DNA of 7,137 nt from an uncultured Oscillospiraceae bacterium. Lineage in GTDB: Bacteria > Bacillota > Clostridia > Oscillospirales > Oscillospiraceae. Shown in pieces: positions 5,510 to 7,137 of the stretch. The stretch spans positions 1 to 7,137 of the forward strand of contig CAKUDE010000054.1 in the NCBI GenBank assembly GCA_934645175.1, given 5' to 3'. The translations under genes were made by a program, and so were the position numbers. The notes beneath the pieces were generated by a model. That model was not told the origin of the DNA. It ran no database searches and saw nothing but the letters and a program-made list of their open reading frames with translations. How positions within the stretch are numbered: the first letter of the stretch is position 1; each line of letters begins with the position of its first letter.

Positions 5510-6241
5510 CTACCCCTTGAAGCGAAATGTTCTCTTTTTCATCGAAGTAATGCGAATCGTCACTCCAGACGCAGTGGAAACACCATCGTCGCTATCGCGA
5601 GAGGGAGCGGTTGTGTCGGATCCCAACCTCAACTCTGGTATTCCGGGCAATGCATATGGCGAAAAAGACAAACCACAAGCTTCTGCAAGTTTTACGGCAA
5701 ATCTATCAAAACCAACTTTCTGTTTGATGCCTCGCTTATTCCCGTACCACTGGCTATTGACGTACAACGAGGTTCCGGCAAAATCAAACGCCGTGCTCCA
5801 GAAGCGATGCCCCTTGCGATCATCCTCAGTAAGTGTGTCTTTTGTCGCAAACAATGGCCGCCAGAGATCTAGATTCTTAACACTCCACTTTAAGCTCAAT
5901 CCATCACAGATCGCTGACTTAGGCAACTCTATGCCAGAAGCAGCAAGCCAACTAAAATAGTTCTTCACATACGTGCCTGGCTTTAACGCTTTTGCGGGTA
6001 CATTCTTCGATTCATCCCCGACAAAGACTGTTGTTTTGCCCTTGTCCGACATCGGGTCGGGCGAGGATAGACTGGCCTCGTTGAGCAATCTAATGCACGC
6101 CTTCAGTTTGCTTATGGCAGCGGAAGTCTCGGGCGAACGACCATTGACACGCAGCAATGCAATCTGTGTCTTCAAGAATGCTGATGCGCCCTTGAGGCAT
6201 TTTCTACATGCAAAATTGGTCTTCCGCTTTGGATCTGACAT
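5510..6241 (-). CDS. Unrecognised protein between HNH endonuclease and RadC
   Basis: The product is 243 residues of a family I do not recognise. Visible parts: a basic N-terminus with a single C12RKC15 knuckle followed by a helical stretch (16-56); a polar linker at about 57-72; a compact core at about 73-200 containing YVKNYFSWLA, LKWSVKNLDLWRPLF and RFWSTAFDFAGTSLYVNSQW; a Ser/Thr/Asp-rich, probably disordered segment at 203-228; and a basic tail ending KKRTFRFKG. The aromatic core could be a nucleic-acid or ligand-binding fold, but no catalytic motif stands out. The ATG overlaps the stop of the HNH gene as TAATG, with AAGGA 6 bases before it. The packing argues that it works with the HNH and RadC products. 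Confidence 0.78.
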   Translation of the reverse strand: MSDPKRKTNFACRKCLKGASAFLKTQIALLRVNGRSPETSAAISKLKACIRLLNEASLSSPDPMSDKGKTTVFVGDESKNVPAKALKPGTYVKNYFSWLAASGIELPKSAICDGLSLKWSVKNLDLWRPLFATKDTLTEDDRKGHRFWSTAFDFAGTSLYVNSQWYGNKRGIKQKVGFDRFAVKLAEACGLSFSPYALPGIPELRLGSDTTAPSRDSDDGVSTASGVTIRITSMKKRTFRFKG

Positions 6242-7050
6242 TACTCGTCCTTCCCATAGACTGTTTCGGCGTTTTCTGCCGCCATACGATATGACGGTCG
6301 TACCATCTGGTAATCAAGTGTTCGTCTCACGCCGTCAATTATCTGCCGAAGCTCTTCGGGCAAATATGGAGGATCCTTGCGATGAAGCATGGCGTGACAG
6401 TTTGGGCAAACTGGCGTCAGGTCATTCTCGGGATCAATCACATAACCCGGCCCAAGTTTAGACACCGGAACAACATGATGAACATGGATGAATCCATCGC
6501 CAAGCGGCCCGTATTTCTCGCTGAAGTCAAAGCCGCAAACCGAGCACCTCACGCCATTCTTGGCGATGCACAAGTAACGGTTGACGGTACTCCGCTCGTA
6601 CTTGTTCACGATAATCGAGAACCGATCGCCCTCCGTTTGCGGCATCAGCGAGTTGGTATCGACCTTCGGATTCCGTTCGACAAGGTCAATTCTGACAAGT
6701 GCGAGAAAAGTGCCCATGACGAGGCATCCCCATTCGCGGATCTTCCCCTGTACGAGATCCGTCTCACCCGCAACGTTCTCCGGCAGTATTACCACGGTCT
6801 GGAACTCGACCTTTTTCCATTCGTCCGAAGGCCAGGTCGCGAAATCGGTCGGCAAAACGGACGTGCCGTTGATCTTCATCGTAACAGCACCACCTCGTGA
6901 CATCTGCAACCGAACGGAATCGCAGAATGCAGAACGCTTCTCATCGTCAGACCGTCCCATTGAAGCAATCAGTGCCGCACTAAACGCCTGCGGCTCGAAA
7001 TTTATAACAAGCCGTACATCGGAACGGTTAGTCACCTTGATCGAAAACAT
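6241..7050 (-). CDS. HNH endonuclease with unknown N-terminal domain
   Basis: The product is 269 residues. The C-terminal third is a textbook HNH nuclease: C169SVC172, then FIHVHHVVPVSKLG (187-200) with H191/H192, then DPEND with N210, then C215PNC218HAMLH with H219 and H223. The four cysteines form the structural zinc site, and the His-Asn-His set the metal-dependent nick or cleavage centre. Residues 1-135 form a separate domain that I do not recognise and that could supply target recognition. The ERSTVNRYLCIAKNG segment just before the zinc site resembles HNH proteins associated with restriction. The start is ATG 7050, with AAGGG 4 bases upstream in a purine-rich run. It is the first gene of the operon, and its TAA overlaps the next ATG. 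Confidence 0.88.
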   Translation of the reverse strand: MFSIKVTNRSDVRLVINFEPQAFSAALIASMGRSDDEKRSAFCDSVRLQMSRGGAVTMKINGTSVLPTDFATWPSDEWKKVEFQTVVILPENVAGETDLVQGKIREWGCLVMGTFLALVRIDLVERNPKVDTNSLMPQTEGDRFSIIVNKYERSTVNRYLCIAKNGVRCSVCGFDFSEKYGPLGDGFIHVHHVVPVSKLGPGYVIDPENDLTPVCPNCHAMLHRKDPPYLPEELRQIIDGVRRTLDYQMVRPSYRMAAENAETVYGKDE

Positions 7051-7080
7051 CTGGCCCTTCTCCCCCTGTCTAGTTCGATT

Positions 7081-7109
7081 CTGATAGACTATCCCCTGTT
7101 CCTGCTCAA
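7081..7109 (-). promoter_or_regulatory. Candidate promoter of the HNH-unknown-RadC operon
   Basis: On the minus strand: TTGAGC (7104-7109, 4 of 6), a 17-base spacer, TATCAG (7081-7086, 4 of 6). The GTCTATCA box (7082-7089) covers the -10 region and ends 31 bases before the ATG, exactly as at the PIN-GNAT gene. GATAG also pairs with CTATC around it (GATAGACTATC, 7083-7093), so the site could bind a dimeric regulator. Confidence 0.42.
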
Positions 7110-7124
7110 CAGGTGTTGGGATAG
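7089..7124. repeat. Inverted repeat over the operon promoter
   Basis: CTATCCC (7089-7095) pairs with GGGATAG (7118-7124), and CTGTT (7096-7100) with AACAG (7108-7112). A 5-base bulge (7113-7117) and a 7-base loop remain. It spans the putative -35 and spacer, so an operator or a structured element upstream of the transcript is possible. Confidence 0.4.
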
Positions 7125-7137
7125 CCGATTCGCAAGG

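Noticed and set aside
6382..7084. Plus-strand frames opposite the HNH endonuclease gene
   Set aside because: They are antisense to a gene with a complete HNH motif and show no domain of their own.

Overview
The window looks like the junction between a GC-rich bacterial chromosome and a mobile, defence-like island. All six genes I can support lie on the minus strand, so transcription runs right to left. The leftmost gene is a secreted GH106-type glycoside hydrolase. It is very GC-rich and of the kind found in polysaccharide-degrading gut or environmental bacteria. A Verrucomicrobia/Kiritimatiellae/Lentisphaerae-like host would fit, but nothing here proves it.

Left (1-1418): the N-terminal third of the GH106 enzyme has an extended -10 box so close to its ATG that the mRNA is probably leaderless. 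Next come a rho-independent terminator and, 19 bases behind it, the last 28 bases of a serine-type tRNA gene (T arm, acceptor strand, GCCA) with no 5' part. This is the usual scar left when an element integrates into the 3' end of a tRNA gene. Beside it is an AT-rich stretch with helically phased TTCTC repeats, followed by inverted repeats.

Middle (1419-4637): a GC-rich gene for a three-helix membrane protein of unknown family has its own good sigma70-type promoter. Upstream of it are an AT-richer gene for a small HNH-like zinc protein and a PIN-GNAT fusion protein that appears to have lost the C-terminal domain usual in its family.

Right (4749-7050): a tightly packed operon runs HNH endonuclease (6241-7050), unrecognised CxxC protein (5510-6241), RadC-type JAMM protein (4749-5507). 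Neighbours are joined by a TAATG overlap and by a 2-base gap. This operon and the PIN-GNAT gene both carry the same 8-mer, GTCTATCA, exactly 31 bases before the preferred start codon, which suggests shared control.

Inference: the stretch from about 1121 rightward past the window end is probably an integrated element. It carries nuclease-type genes (HNH, PIN, HNH-like) plus a RadC protein. The HNH/unknown/RadC operon is the best candidate for an undescribed system. No integrase and no second att copy is visible; both would be expected to the right of this window.
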